A stretch of DNA of 64,000 nt from Rhizomucor pusillus (GCA_900175165.2 FWWN02000382.1:1-64000); one strand, 5' to 3'. Positions 11,401 to 23,689 are shown, numbered from the stretch's first letter. The notes: generated by a model not told the origin, from the sequence alone. Made by a program: numbers and translations.

Positions 11401-13560
11401 CCACAAACGGTTCACTCTTGACCAGGGAGAAGTTTAATAATTGCTAGTAGCGTGTAGTTGATATACCTTACCCATGCCACCCAGAGCATGATGCTATTTT
11501 TTCGGCTTGGATACAATCTGCAGTGATGTTTATAGTGCCCTGTTCCTCCAAGCCCGAACACATAAACACGCCGTCCTCCGTTGAGCATGTATCCAGGGAT
11601 TTCACCGGTGCTCGGTTGACCAAATTTTGCAGGACGAACACATTATCCCTATCTTGAATGTCGCGCTTCACCTGTGTCGAGCGATAAGTTTGCAAGCATC
11701 ACAATTTCAATCCATGATCGCTGTACTTGCAGCTATTATTTGGTTATCAGCTCCTTCACCAGCATAGAAAAGAACGTCAGTCAGTTGAAACTTGTCATCC
11801 TCAATAATTTCCATAGATCCCAAGTAGCACATTGTTTTCGACATTGGGTGAACTGTTCCGACTTGAACTGTTTCCGTCACGAAATTATCTGCATGAATTT
11901 CCACCCTAAAAAGTGCGCCTTTTGATGATCCCAGGTATACATATGGCAGTGTAGATATCTCCGTAGGTATAGCATATGACGTAAACAGAGGACCTTCATA
12001 GAAGCATTAAGTACGTATACTTCGATCTTAAATTCGGCATAATTCTTTACATTCGAGCTCGCCAAACCTCCGAGGTATCAAAGATGTTGTATAAAATGTG
12101 TTTCCGCTGATGATATCTTCTGTAGTTAAATACGATATGTGTTGCTCCTAAAGGAAAGAATACGTTAAGTCCGATTGAAAGGTCGTATTATTCGACATAT
12201 CAATTATTTTTACCGTTATTAATAAGAATGCCTCTGGTTGCTCCTTCAAAGGAACCAGTAAGACCGGTAAAGGCGAACCTTATTGCTTGACAAGTGAGCT
12301 TTGTGAAATAGTGCGTCTCTTCGCTTAAACGTTACCTTTTTCCAGAGGAAGGCGACCGATCCTTTCAACTTTTGTATCAAAAGGATCTGATGCATCAATT
12401 GCATAGATGACCACTCGAAATACATTATCATTTTCACTATTAGACCTATTAGTTTCTTTTGAGACCGTGATTGCTATGTATTACAAATAATACCTGTATA
12501 CAACAGCCGCAAGCAAAATTCGATCCCGAGAAGACGTCGAGGTATGCAAAAATTCCATGTGCCAGACAAAATCACCATTCTCAATCACTGCACCCTAGGA
12601 CGGATCAATCAGGCCCAAGGTCTTTAAAGGATCTAGCGTATTCTCTTACCGCCACAACAGGATCAAAATTAGTCCGTGACATAACTTCCTTCAATATAAG
12701 TAATGTGATACGATTCTGCAATGTGCCTACTGCTATGACTCGGGACCTATCAAGGTCATATTAACTTCTAATACACAGTATATCCAATTTTAACCGTTTA
12801 CATTGGATCGATGGCAAGCATGTTTCCTTTGTTCGTAGCGTCTGGACGTGCAAATTCACTCAAAACAATCTATCAGAGTCTATGTCAGTTGCACTGCTGA
12901 TAGTCTGGATATGCATGTTTTTATACTTTGATCAATGGCTCGAGTCGTCCTGTTTCCTCCAAATTGCCGTTGGAAGTTGTTACCGTCCAGAATACTAGAT
13001 TTCCATTTTCGAGTAGTGAAACTAGTATATCGCTCCCCAGAATACGATCATGTGTGCTCCGGGACTGTGACGTGAATGGTATGTCAAAGTCTGGATACTC
13101 GTAATCATTGTTGCTGTCCATATCCACATCCGTTGATGTACGCGTCTCGCTGTCGCTGAAAGAACATTTGAGGGCTCGGGAGGCTGAGAAAGAACCAAAG
13201 ATCGAATGCTGAAAGCGAGATTTTAAGAGCTCCCTTCGCGGATCTGTTACAATTTGTAGCAGTTCTATCGAGCTTTCCTTATTTGATCGGTGTGAATACA
13301 CAGAATCGAGAATGCTTAAACTGAATTGAAACACCATTCTATTCATACTTTGATGCAAATGACATCTTTGCTCCCAGGGCCCGTAAATTCACCATATAGT
13401 ATGGTGTCAATGGCTGTCGCGAAACATGCGGAATGCTGGAACGCAAACATGGAATTAGTGTTGGCCGCGAACACGCACAGACGTACAACGCTCCATCATG
13501 CAAAGGGATCGAAGTGAGAACAGTCGGACCTTCAACTTCAACTCATTCGCTCTCACTGAC
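8423..13560 (-). CDS. DDB1/MMS1/CPSF_A-family beta-propeller protein (MMS1_N-type)
   Basis: Long, intron-rich gene. The 3' end is fixed by the stop at 8423-8425; the 5' start is uncertain (about 13560, perhaps further upstream). Near the N-terminus, ILYGEFTGPGSKDVICIK runs through a spliced junction into ESSIELLQIVTDPRRELL, matching the first-propeller pattern of DDB1, RSE1/SF3B3, CFT1/CPSF1 and MMS1. The middle carries propeller-like blades (RPILMLGTYEPSILLYDI; FMCSGLEEQGTINI; RICVASFTDSITFYDYD). The C-terminus has DEHLAVGTLGLGDCIFLHD and a CPSF_A-type tail (VIYGDLIALYIRLP, TTVDLLCEIIQILLDQY) most like DDB1. Members work in ubiquitin ligases, splicing or mRNA 3' processing. It does not match DDB1, RSE1 or CFT1 closely by eye, so an MMS1-like role is the best guess but unproven. 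Confidence 0.7.
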
Positions 13561-15783
13561 AACAGCGATCTTCGCAATCGAGTTGACAATAAAATATCGA
13601 TGTAAAATATATGTTGAAAAATGCCCACATCTTTCTTGAAATATACATGGACACGTCTTTTCAATACAGCTTTTGATGTAGCAATCGGTGTGACTAAGTG
13701 GTTAAAGTTCTCACCGTTGAATATTACTGTTCCATTCTTTACGGATGTATAGTGAGAATATGGACGGAAGGATGCAGCCTAAATTTATTGATTTCCTCCG
13801 AGTGGGAAAAAGTGAATATGATAGAGTCATGGGAAGCGAATTGGCTAATTGGCTAACTATCACAGCAGAAAATACTAAGCTAGGAAGCGGTCTCTATGCT
13901 TGCTGCAGTTCATTCTAGTCTTCTTAAATGCGTGCCTGCGTGTCCACGTGCGCCCTTGAGTGCGTAGGTGGGACCTTGCTTAAAAAGACAAAGCAAGAAC
14001 CAACGAATTTATGAGTGAGCCCACTGTGGAGCAACTTTCACTACGGGCTTACGCTTGTACTGGTGTACACCCAAACAAGATAGTACTGGAAATAATAACT
14101 ATCCGGGGCTCGCCGCAGGCACCCATATAATTCACAGATGGTTTTAGGCTAGTGCCTTTATTAATTCATCAGACATCAATTAGCGAACAGTAGATAAAGC
14201 CGGTGAAAAGGAATAATAATCGTGAATCGGGTAAGCATGAAGTAAGAGAGAAAACAGCCACGGTCTTCGTTTCTAGACACCCGACAAAGGCTCAAGTATT
14301 GGGATTATGTGATCCATTTACTGTATTGCCAGTACCAGGCTCGCCATAGGCCCCTGAAAACTTATTTACCGTGCGATTCGTTGATGTGCATTCCACAATG
14401 CACCAGACATCTCAGACTGAATGCCAGGAGATGCCTCGACGAGGATGAGTAGCCATATTACGGGGTGTAAGATATCTCATTAAAGATAAAGCAATTTCAT
14501 CCAACGTACCTTTCCTGCTAGATGGGAATTGCCTGGGGGAAGGGACAACATCGCAGCATGCTAATCAACAGAACCCAGATCCTATCAGCCTTTGAAAGAT
14601 CCTCAACAACCAGTATAGCCATCATGCCAAAGACGGTAAGGGTAAGCCAAAAAAGCCCCTATTGATTGTTCAATAAAGAGTTAATCTATTGTATAGCAGG
14701 ACAGATAATATTAAATTGTTATTTTTTCTTTTCTTACCAACGAGAATTCTCATCAAATCTGTCATTGTTCTGTTACGTTGAACACCCCAGGCATCCCTTG
14801 TCACGCACACTAATTATCCAGTCCATTGACTTCATAAATCCGACGGCCAAATAATCCAAGCATCATCCTACATTTATAGGAGCATGTGCACCTCATATTT
14901 TCCAAGCAGAGAGGCAGAAACATATCCTCGGGAAACGACTGCCTGTTGTCACATCTTGCATGTAAAAGCTATGGCTCTAAAGATAACCGCCAGGGCACAC
15001 ACTATTCAGTCATGTCATATCAGTCAGGAACGTAGAAACTTCCCACCCAGGACAGCAAGCATTCGTACGTACTTTACTGTAATACTTTTGCAAATGCTTT
15101 TCTTCCACCAATTCAGACCACATGACGAGAACCCGTAAATTGACATTCAAACAGATCCTTGCAAGAAACCACGGAGCATGTCGACAGCAGCTATGAGAAA
15201 TCTGGCGCACAATGAGACACCCAGAGAGGAGCTTCACAGAAACTACAGAGCGACAGGGATTTTAGCGAAACGACGTCCCATGCTCGTTCACAACTGCAGT
15301 AGTCGTTGTTACGTTGGACCACGATCGCCTCCATTCCTACGGTTGTCATAAATTCGGCATGCAGTATATAATTGAAAAAAGTGCCTATTACTCGAATTAC
15401 GCGTCCATTAATTCTTCTCCCGCGTTATATATCAAAATAATGCACATATAGTGTACAGCTGCAAGCGTCCTTACCCGTACCTGCTCCAATGTATGCATAG
15501 TATGACTTGCATGAATCACTCCTATTATGGAAAAGCCTTTAGAGCATCCGATTCTCAGACTTTGTGCAACAACTACGACATACCATCACATCTGAACACG
15601 CCCGTGTCCTTCTTTCATATTTTGCACCTTATATCAGAATATATGATTATGCATCAGTATGTATTTGCAGATTTTACTACGATTATTGTAGATCTCTGAG
15701 ACAAGGTATTAAGAGAAGGGCTACAAGGGGATACAGTGAAGCGGATACACGACTCGAATAGATTCAATCGAATTTTTGATCCA
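13561..15783. other. Gene-poor region
   Basis: About 2.2 kb without a convincing gene. Short open frames exist (for example 14666-14854 and 14884-15138) but lack family resemblance and coding-like composition. Two loosely similar segments near 14105-14135 and 14336-14370 share the core GGCTCGCC and a following AGGC, possibly an old diverged duplication. The 5' leader and upstream exon of the DDB1/MMS1-family gene may extend into the first 200 bp. Confidence 0.4.
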
Positions 15784-17060
15784 TCAATTTCCGTAGCGTT
15801 GCTGCGTAAACCTCATACCCTCTTCAATCTGATCTAGTGCAATTTTTGGGACGTGTTTTAGCATTTTGTATGCACCTGGGATACTCTCCGTTACACCCAA
15901 AATGTTCCGGATACTGTCACTCACTAGCAAAGAGTTCTGCCAAGACGAGGCTAAATTCGCAGTACGCAAAGAGCTAAACAGACTCTAAAATGTAAATGGT
16001 GGAGATGAGACAAATGAAAAAGATCTATCTTCTTTTCATCGAAACAAGTAATAGTGACATTTCCCATGATGTGGATATCATAGCTGGAAAGTTCTTTCTG
16101 TCTAAGAATCTGCTCGCTCCAAACAGAGTATCGTACACAGCGTTTTTAAAACCGTAAAGTGATTTGAATGCCACTCTTTCATCCCCTTTTTTACGCTCTT
16201 TCAGCAGACAACCCTCGCTATCTTCAACATTTTATAGGGAATACGCAGATTGTAATTAACGAGTATCCACTGTAACAAAGAAGAACTCATCATATGTTTG
16301 CGATGTCCTTAATATATTATCTGTTGAAGGCGTAGCGCCGAGTAAACACTGGCATTGCTGTAACATTCAAATAGCCGCAAGTGAGATAGAGGTCATTCTA
16401 ATTTGCTGATAGAGCAGAATATAGGGTACATGACATACAGAGTTCAGTAAAACTGGTCACAGCATTATGCAAAACTAATGTGTTGCTTCTGAGGTCATCT
16501 GCTCGATGCTGTATCCTTGAGATCAGTCCACTTCTTCCTTCAATCGAATCCATGCTAAACACACGGAGAATCATGCCAATTTAAAGTTCCAAGTCAGTAA
16601 GGAACAGCGATGTTTTTATCTGTAAAGTGCGGATTGTATTCCGTTCTTTTGTGTCGTCCTCGAAGCGAAGGGAGAGCGAAATATGTTTGTAGACAATAAC
16701 TTCAAAATGATCCAATAAAGCACACTCTTATTCTCAATGAGTCTCGGAAGGCGGACAAATGCACGCAAACAAGGCAATGTCGATCCTCGCAGGTCATGCG
16801 CATACAAAATGCAAGGCTTGTGCTCATGTAATGGATGTAATGACATTCCTACTTCGAGTTATCTGAAACATTTTTCGAAACGTGGTTCTGAGACTTTACC
16901 AATGCTAAGTCGTTAGGTTGATGATTGGTCAATTTAAGTTCTCCATACCATCAGCAACGATGAGAGCAAGAGTGATACCAAAAAGACTAGAAACAGTACA
17001 GAGAGCCAGGCACAGTATGGACAACTAGAAGGATAAATGGAAATATCGGAAAGCGATGGA
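15784..17060 (-). CDS. Possible multi-exon gene of unknown function
   Basis: Doubtful. The most coding-like part is the 3' end: a frame from about 16200 to 16110 (ERVAFKSLYGFKNAVYDTL, then FGASRFLDRKNFPAM) can be spliced over a short intron (acceptor TTTTAG near 15990) to a last exon ending at 15784 with ILGVTESIPGAYKMLKHVPK and the C-terminus EEGMRFTQQRYGN. Further upstream, around 17020-16950, a hydrophobic segment (LSILCLALCTVSSLFGITLA) precedes a GTATGG donor, and other exon-like pieces lie at 16910-16860 and 16800-16616. The pieces could not all be joined in one frame. I recognise no family. It could be a diverged membrane protein, a pseudogene or chance. Confidence 0.3.
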
Positions 17061-17433
17061 TAAAATGGTTGCAGAGTACAAGAAGTTCATTGCCAACAAG
17101 CTTAATTTAAATGAATCGGCTTGATTCGAGACAAACATTCGACGCTGGTATTGTTGCCTCCAAAATTCGTTTTCGAATATACTCAATTTTATCATACTCT
17201 ATGCTTGTAACATTGAGAACTAGAACTACTGTACGCTCTTATGATGGGTTGTTCGATTTTACATGTAATCATAAGCATATCGCAAAAACATAAGCATACT
17301 CTATCGCAAAAAAGATCTAAAGGCATATTATCCGCTGATTGGGTGGCGCACTTGAAAATCCCCAAATGAGGCAATTGACGACTTTTTTTCACTTTTTAGC
17401 TTTCCTTCTCTCCCAAACCTTTCATTTTTTACA

Positions 17434-19774
17434 ATGCGTTGCCGTTGTGGAGGTACCCAAGTGGAAACCGATGCGGCGTCTGGAACAACCTTCTGCGTTG
17501 CTTGCGGCGAGGTAATTTTTTACTCTGGAATTATCCCGTTCAACGTATGTATCTCACAAGTCGGTTCGAATAATTAGGTACTTGAAGAGAACTCCATTGT
17601 AGCCGAAGTTACTTTTCAAGAGGTTGCTGGTGGCAAAACTGTCCTTCAGGGAACGTTTGCTGGTGAATCAGGTATGTATGGTATTAGTGAATTAACTTGA
17701 GCAAGCTTTGACTAAATAACGAATGCATAGGCCGCATTGCTACCAGCGGCCCTTTCGGTCGTGGGCGAGGCAAAGAAGGTCAAGAACAAGCTATGGAAAA
17801 TGGTACGTCGCCTTCCTAGTTGTGTATTGCAGTGCCATCAAAGATGTGCTTACGTGCATTCCTCTTGTAGGTCGTCAGAAAATTGCGAGATTAGCATATG
17901 CTTTGCATCTCCCAGAACGATACCGAGAAGCAGCACAGAGATATTACAACCTTGCTGTCATCAACCGATTCACCCGTGGTCGTAAATCCGAGCATGTTGC
18001 CGCTGTTTGCCTTTACATTGTCTGCCGCAACGAACAAAGCTCACAGATGTTGATTGACTTTTCCGATCTTCTTCAGGTATCGTCATTTCGTTTCTAAATG
18101 CGGTTACGTAGAAAATGGTATTGACGAGAGCTTAAAAAGGCCAATGTGTTCGTACTCGGTGCTACATTCCTAAAATTGATCCGGGTCTTGTGTATCAAAT
18201 TGCCGCTTATCGATCCTTCCATCTATATTTCTCGATTCGCCGCAGCCTTGGATTTTGGCGAGTATACGCAAAGAGTCGCTCACGATGCCGTCCGTCTTGT
18301 ACAACGTATGGACCGCGATTGGATCCGAACAGGTCGACGGCCTGCTGGTATCTGTGGTGCATGTCTCTTGATTGCTGCTCGTATCAATGGTTTTAGACGA
18401 ACAACGCGTGAAGTAATTTATGTTGCCAAGGTAGCAGAAATAACGATCAATACAAGGTAATTTCCAGCTTCTCTTGCCGAATGCACATTTTCGATAGATA
18501 GCTTACTGTGATCTACTAGATTGAAGGAATTTCAAGCAACCGAGTCTGCCGAACTTTCTGTCCAAGACTTTAGGACATTGTGGCTAGAGAAAGAAGCTGA
18601 TCCACCTGCTTTCGCTCGAGCACAAAGGTCTTTGCAAGAGAAACTCAAAAAACGAAAACAGGATACAGAGGAAATTTCGGAAGAATCTAGCGTACTCAAG
18701 ACGCCAGATACTGGACAAAGTACGCCTGTAACTGAAAAACCAATCGATGACACGCTGGACGAATTACAGCAAGCGGACGAAGCAGAAAGAGCTACTCTGG
18801 TAGCCACACAGACCCAAACTTTAGTACCGCAATCACAAGATGAGGAAGAAGTAGATGAACTCGCTCCATCACCCGTACATGATACCCAAGCGACGTTGGT
18901 CAATCCCCAGCTTGAAAAAGAAGTGGAAACTATGGAAAAGGAAGTAGAAGAATGGATGCAAGATTCTTCAATCAAAGAAGCAACTGAGGCTTTAGGTAAT
19001 TGTTATCAGGATTAAACAACAACCAAAATCTCGTTAACCTGGAATACGGTTTGCAGAACGAGAAAATGCTGAGAAAGCTGCAAAGGAAGCTGAGGAAACC
19101 GGTCTTTCCGACGTGGATGACGACGAAATCGATGCAATGCTTCTGAAACCGGAGGAAGTCAAAATAAAAACTACTGTCTGGTACAATGCAAACAAGGATT
19201 ATTTGGAAGAGATGAAGGCGAAGGCGCGCAAAATTGCCATGGACAAACAAATGGGTGTATATCAAAAGAAGGGAGGAGTAAGTGCTTTGCAAGACGTCAG
19301 TGGATAACGGGATGTATACTTACTCAACGACTTGTCATCTCGTAGAACCGCAATCGACGGAGACAAACGCAAACACAAGCAGCTAGCCCGGCAGAAGCAG
19401 CAAAACAACTTGTGCAGACGAAGAAATTCTCGAAAAAGATCAACCAAGCAGTCTTTGATGACATGTTTGAAACGCCAGAATCAATTGAGCGGTTAAAGGA
19501 ACAAGATCGAATCAAAAGGGAACGAGAAGATGACTACTCTCAATATGAAGTCGTTGAAGAGTCTGGAGATGTGCCTGCACCGAAAAAGCAACGAGCTGAT
19601 GACGGTGAAGCTCGTGATGACACAGAGGCTAACGTGGACTACGACGAAGATGAAGATGACGAAGATATCGATCCAGAGGATATGGCTGACGATGAGCGAC
19701 TCATGCTCGAAGGAAGAAGAGCAATGGGTTGGGTGGATGCAGACGAAGATGATGGCTGGGAGGAATATGATTGA
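17434..19774 (+). CDS. BRF1: BRF1, TFIIIB subunit for RNA polymerase III
   Basis: TFIIB-related factor that recruits Pol III to tRNA and 5S genes with TBP and BDP1. Eight exons (17434-17511, 17578-17671, 17731-17802, 17871-18076, 18140-18455, 18520-18995, 19056-19277, 19346-19774) give 630 aa. Order: zinc ribbon (residues 3-24, MRCRCGG then FCVACGEVLEEN), two cyclin folds (about 80-265; RQKIARLAYALHLPERY, GRRPAGICGACLLIAARING, RTTREVIYVAKVAEITINTR), an acidic linker with TLVATQTQTLVPQ, then the BRF1 core (about 460-490; DVDDDEIDAMLLKPEEVKIK) that binds TBP, and a very acidic tail. The first zinc knuckle is CxC (Cys3, Cys5) instead of the usual CxxC. Confidence 0.93.
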
Positions 19775-19952
19775 ACTGAACTTTCTATAGTGTACATAAT
19801 ACTTTTATTCTTGCTTTGTAAATACCTTGCTATAAATTTAAGTTGCGTTACAAACTTTGCTTTCGTATATTATAAAATGTGTGCATCAAAATATCAAGTT
19901 TCTACCATTGTAGCCTCAAAGATTGACAAATATAAATCGCAGCTACATGTTA

Positions 19953-20867
19953 TTATCCATCTTGTCGCCAAACATCTACAGTGCCATTCTCTATACCAAA
20001 AAATGCAGTATCTGCCATGTTGCAGAACAAGCCAACCTCGACAACACCAGTTATCAACTTGATTTCCTTGTATACTTTGGCGGGATTCTTCAGTCCTTGC
20101 AGGCTACAATCAAGAATAAAATTACCGTTGTCCGTAACTACGGGACCCGCCTTGTCCTGTGGAAGGGCCATGCGGAGGCGGATATCAGCATCAGGGTATA
20201 AACGATGAAGCACACGTTGCACAGATCCATACGCCATAGGTATAACTTCGACAGGCACACCGCGCTGCCACTACATGTAGCTTAGAACAAATTGGAATAT
20301 TGTCTCTTTATATTCTTGTTACCTTTGTTCCTAGCTGCTTTGATTGTTTGCGACCATCGGCTACCAAAATAAATCGCTTAGACGCACGGGCGACCAGCAT
20401 TTCTTGGAACAAGCATGCACCGCCACCTTTGATACAGTTCAAGCTTGTATCCACTTCATCCGCTCCATCGATGGTCAAGTCCAATTTGGGATATCTTTTA
20501 TGGTGTGCATTTATGAATATCATTGAAGTTTATTTTGATATTTTGCCACGACTTACTCTTCCAAACTGGCTAATCTGAGCTTGTGCTGCAGTATCAGATG
20601 CTTAGTCTGAAAACTCGTTGGTACATATGCACAGTTGGTAGCTTGCAACGCAGCAATGCGTTTGATGGCATACTCGATGGTGCTGCCTGATCCCAACCCA
20701 ATCGCGCAATGCTTCTTTTCGTTCAATAACGGGATAACTACTTGATCTACTGCCGTAATTCCGGCAAGCTCTTTGGCTCGTTCAGTTGCGGATAATGCAC
20801 TTGTGGACAAGCTTGCTTGTAACCTTGTAAATGAACGCAACGTTCGGACTGTTGCTGCTCGTAGCAT
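19953..20867 (-). CDS. RKI1: Ribose-5-phosphate isomerase A
   Basis: Interconverts ribose 5-phosphate and ribulose 5-phosphate in the non-oxidative pentose phosphate pathway. Three exons (20867-20557, 20494-20323, 20270-19953) give 266 aa. Family motifs are in order: [51 protein letters not shown], and the substrate-loop region [15 protein letters not shown]. The usual enzyme starts near the KELAG segment; here about 33 extra residues ([17 protein letters not shown], then Ser-rich) precede it. They are rich in Arg, Ser and Leu, lack acidic residues, and look like a mitochondrial presequence. Stop codons of this gene and of BRF1 face each other 178 bp apart. Confidence 0.92.
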
Positions 20868-21380
20868 GAGAAGAAAGGCAATTTTTCATGAATGCCTGAG
20901 CATTGTTGCCCGTCATCATCCAATATAGCCCATCCTTCCTAACCTGATGCGATACTAAATTCCATAGTAACATTTCTAGCATCCATGGCGCTTCCGTTGG
21001 TAAAGGATCAATGTTGCATTGTTTTGAATGGTGAAACTACCGCACTTCCATTTTTTGCTGAATATATATCGCGGCAGTCATTGTTCTAATGAGTTAGCAC
21101 TCCCTTTGGATATGAGGCACTGCGTTGTCAAAGCTTACCTATTCAAAAAAGCTACTTTCAAAATAACATAAGCTTCATATACGTATGTATCTATCAGTGT
21201 AGTGGCAAATAGGTCAGGACAATTTTTGATTTGAATTTTTGACTCATCGGCTTTGAGGTCGGGCCGTTGCGAGTTTCCCCCTTCCCTGCCCGCCACCACT
21301 CCGGAAAAACATAGAAAAAGCTAAATAAGGCGAGCTCTTTTCGTGTTCCTTGTTCTTACACTCTCGCCGCTTAAACGACA
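20868..21380. other. Divergent intergenic region, RPI / DUF1279 gene
   Basis: 513 bp between two divergent start codons; presumably holds both promoters. A C/T-rich stretch near 21275-21300 precedes the DUF1279 start. No other feature seen. Confidence 0.45.
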
Positions 21381-22004
21381 ATGTCACTACGTATCCTGTC
21401 TCAAGTCTTTCTGAGGTCTCGGGCGTTGCGACCGGTAGTAGCCCGTCCAGCATTTCCTACCAAGTCCCTGTTCTACTCGACAAAGACTTCGTCTGCTCCT
21501 CAAATCGCCGAAGCTATTGCTCAGTCTCCTGCACTTGCCAATGCCAAAGAGAAGGCAGCACCCAAGGTTGGAAAGCTCAAAGAACTCGCCCAAAAGTACG
21601 GTGCAGCTGGTGTGCTCGTCTACCTCGGGATCGGCGCAGTAGATCTAGGGGTGACTTTTGCTGCGATCCAGCTTGCTGGTCAGGACAAGGTCAAACAACT
21701 TGAACGTGGCGTTATGGACACGTTGCGTGAAGCCAAAAGCAGAGTACTTGGAGAAAGGAGAGAGCAGTATCAACAGCAACTGCAGGTCCAGGAAGTTGAA
21801 AAGAAGCAGCCTGAAGAGGACGATAACCAGCCTTCGTTGGCATCCGTTTTCATTCTTGCTTACGGCATTCACAAGACATTGTTGTTACCTGTCCGTTTAA
21901 CAATCACGGCAGCCATTACTCCAGCCGTTGTCCGAAAATTGCATGCATGGGGTATCACCAAGTATGCTCCACGATTGTTCGGTGCCAGTGTACCGAAAGC
22001 ATAG
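21381..22004 (+). CDS. Mitochondrial DUF1279 / FAM210-NAT2-like membrane protein
   Basis: Single-exon gene of 207 aa. The first 35 residues are Arg-rich without acids (MSLRILSQVFLRSRALRPVV), a likely mitochondrial presequence. The DUF1279 core follows: KLKELAQKYGAAGVLVYLGIGAVDLG, then a helical charged segment (about 105-150), then a second membrane stretch VFILAYGIHKTLLLPVRLTIT and the tail PAVVRKLHAWGI. This matches fungal Nat2 and animal FAM210A/B, inner-membrane proteins implicated in mitochondrial translation and homeostasis. The N-acetyltransferase name of yeast NAT2 is historical and the sequence shows no acetyltransferase motif. Confidence 0.85.
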   Translation: MSLRILSQVFLRSRALRPVVARPAFPTKSLFYSTKTSSAPQIAEAIAQSPALANAKEKAAPKVGKLKELAQKYGAAGVLVYLGIGAVDLGVTFAAIQLAGQDKVKQLERGVMDTLREAKSRVLGERREQYQQQLQVQEVEKKQPEEDDNQPSLASVFILAYGIHKTLLLPVRLTITAAITPAVVRKLHAWGITKYAPRLFGASVPKA

Positions 22005-22323
22005 TAATCTAAATAGCTTCCCCCGCGTTCCTCGTGTTTCACATCATCGATAGTAACTATCTCGCATCTCTCTCACAACCCCCTCTCTTTGTTGTTCTTT
22101 ACTGTTTCATTTACTCCTTCATTCTTCTGATACACTTACATTACCCTCGCACAGTCATCCACACTTATAGATGATACATTTGACACCCACCTTTCCTAGA
22201 ACACTGAGAAATCAGACATCGCACTTTATCATATTACTATCTTAACAATTAGAATTTGTTTTATCTGGCTCTAGATTCATTCCTCTAGCTCTCTAAACAT
22301 CCTCTGGGTCTTTGTAGTTTTCT
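22005..22323. other. Convergent 3' spacer, DUF1279 / class V PLP gene
   Basis: C/T-rich, 319 bp between two facing stops; presumably 3' UTRs. No gene seen. Confidence 0.5.
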
Positions 22324-23689
22324 TCAAATGGATTCTAGTTCTTTGCAGACTTTCAAGATTGCTTCAGCGCAATATTTAAAGTCATCGACTTCCAAATATG
22401 TTTGAGCACTCATGCGGACATACCAACGACCAGCATGCTTGTAGACAGAGGCGCATGTGTTGTGCTCGTATATAAGCTTGTCGATGAAATAATCTGGCAC
22501 CTTTTCATCAGGGATTTTCGGACTCGAAAGCGGCAAACGCACGTTCACCATATGTACGGTCAATGTCCCTTCTTCATTCTCCAACACTTCAGTGCCAAAG
22601 ATCTCAGCTACCACCTTGCCGCCATCAAGCGCCAGCTTGTTGCAATATTCCTGGATGGCTGTTTCGCCACCAAGCGACTCGCGAAAGTTCAGCGCTGCCT
22701 CGATACACATGAATGCACTGAAATCATTCGTGCCTGGCCATGCAAATTCCGCTTGAAACGTCGAAGTTCTATCAGACGGATCGCTGTGGTCTTTGTAGGC
22801 AGCGTTGATAAGACTAGGATGGACCAAATGCTGATTCCTTTTCGGGACATAAAGCAAAGCTGAAGCCCTTGGCGAATAGAGCCACTTGTGGCAGTTGGTA
22901 ATAAAAAAATCTGGATCTGATTCATGCAGATTAAGAGGAATCTGGCCTAACATTGCAGAGACGTTTGTCAGGATCGATGGATGGATTGCACATGATCCTG
23001 TATATCCAACCTATTGCATGTGCACCATCAACAACAGAAAGAATTCCATATTCTCGCACAAGTTTGACCATGGCCTCGTAAGGGAATCGCACACCCGGCA
23101 CAGAGCTGATTGCATCAAACATAGCCATTCGTAGAGGCGAACCACCTTTGGCAACCTCTCTCTCAATGACTTCCCTGGTTATATTCAGAATCTCTTGATC
23201 AGTCAATGGGTACGCAAGGTCGACGATAACGAGCTCAGCCTGGCGTGCATCCTTTAAGAAGGCCATTGTCCTTTCGACAGCGTTGTACAAAGTGTTAAAC
23301 TATGGCGAGAGCATCAACACAGTAGATCAAAGGATAAGCTCGTTTGAGAGAGAACTTACGCAAAGGACTTTATCGCCAGGCGTAAGTGGAAGACTGCGCA
23401 CGACGCTGTTAACTCCATATGTCGCGTTTGCAACAAACACGAGTTCTTCCAGGTCACAGTGGACGAGACTCGCAAGTCTGTCAAGGTTCCTTTGCAGCAA
23501 CGGAAACATTTCACGTCGTAGCCAGCGGTCAGGGTGAACCTCAGAACGTTGCTGCAGCTCATGAAGAATCGGGTGAATGCAGCGAGGAGTGACGCCAAAC
23601 GAGCCGTGGTTGAGAGGAGTGTAGTCAGGCTCCAAGAAGAACTTTGAGCGAAGAGCATGCCCAAAGACCGGTTTGTCCTTTAATGTCAT
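22324..23689 (-). CDS. Class V aminotransferase-fold PLP enzyme (isopenicillin N epimerase / Egt2-like)
   Basis: Three exons (23689-23360, 23299-23011, 22946-22324) give 413 aa. The N-terminal PLNHGSFGVTPR, the PLP-contacting SVVDGAHAIG (Asp) and the Schiff-base lysine context FFITNCHKWLYSPRASA are those of the class V group that includes bacterial isopenicillin N epimerase, fungal hercynylcysteine sulfoxide lyase (Egt2, ergothioneine synthesis) and other C-S lyases. The C-terminal small domain ends with RMSAQTYLEVDDFKYCAEAIL. Cytosolic by lack of any targeting signal. An ergothioneine role is plausible but the substrate cannot be read from the sequence; no Egt1-like gene is in the window. 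Confidence 0.85.

Noticed and set aside
14884..15138. 84-codon frame in the 13.6-15.8 kb gene-poor region
   Set aside because: No family resemblance, composition like the surrounding non-coding DNA, and no exon partners.
18532..18975. 147-codon Ser/Cys-rich frame antisense to BRF1
   Set aside because: Complement of the Glu/Asp/Thr-rich linker of BRF1; typical shadow frame.
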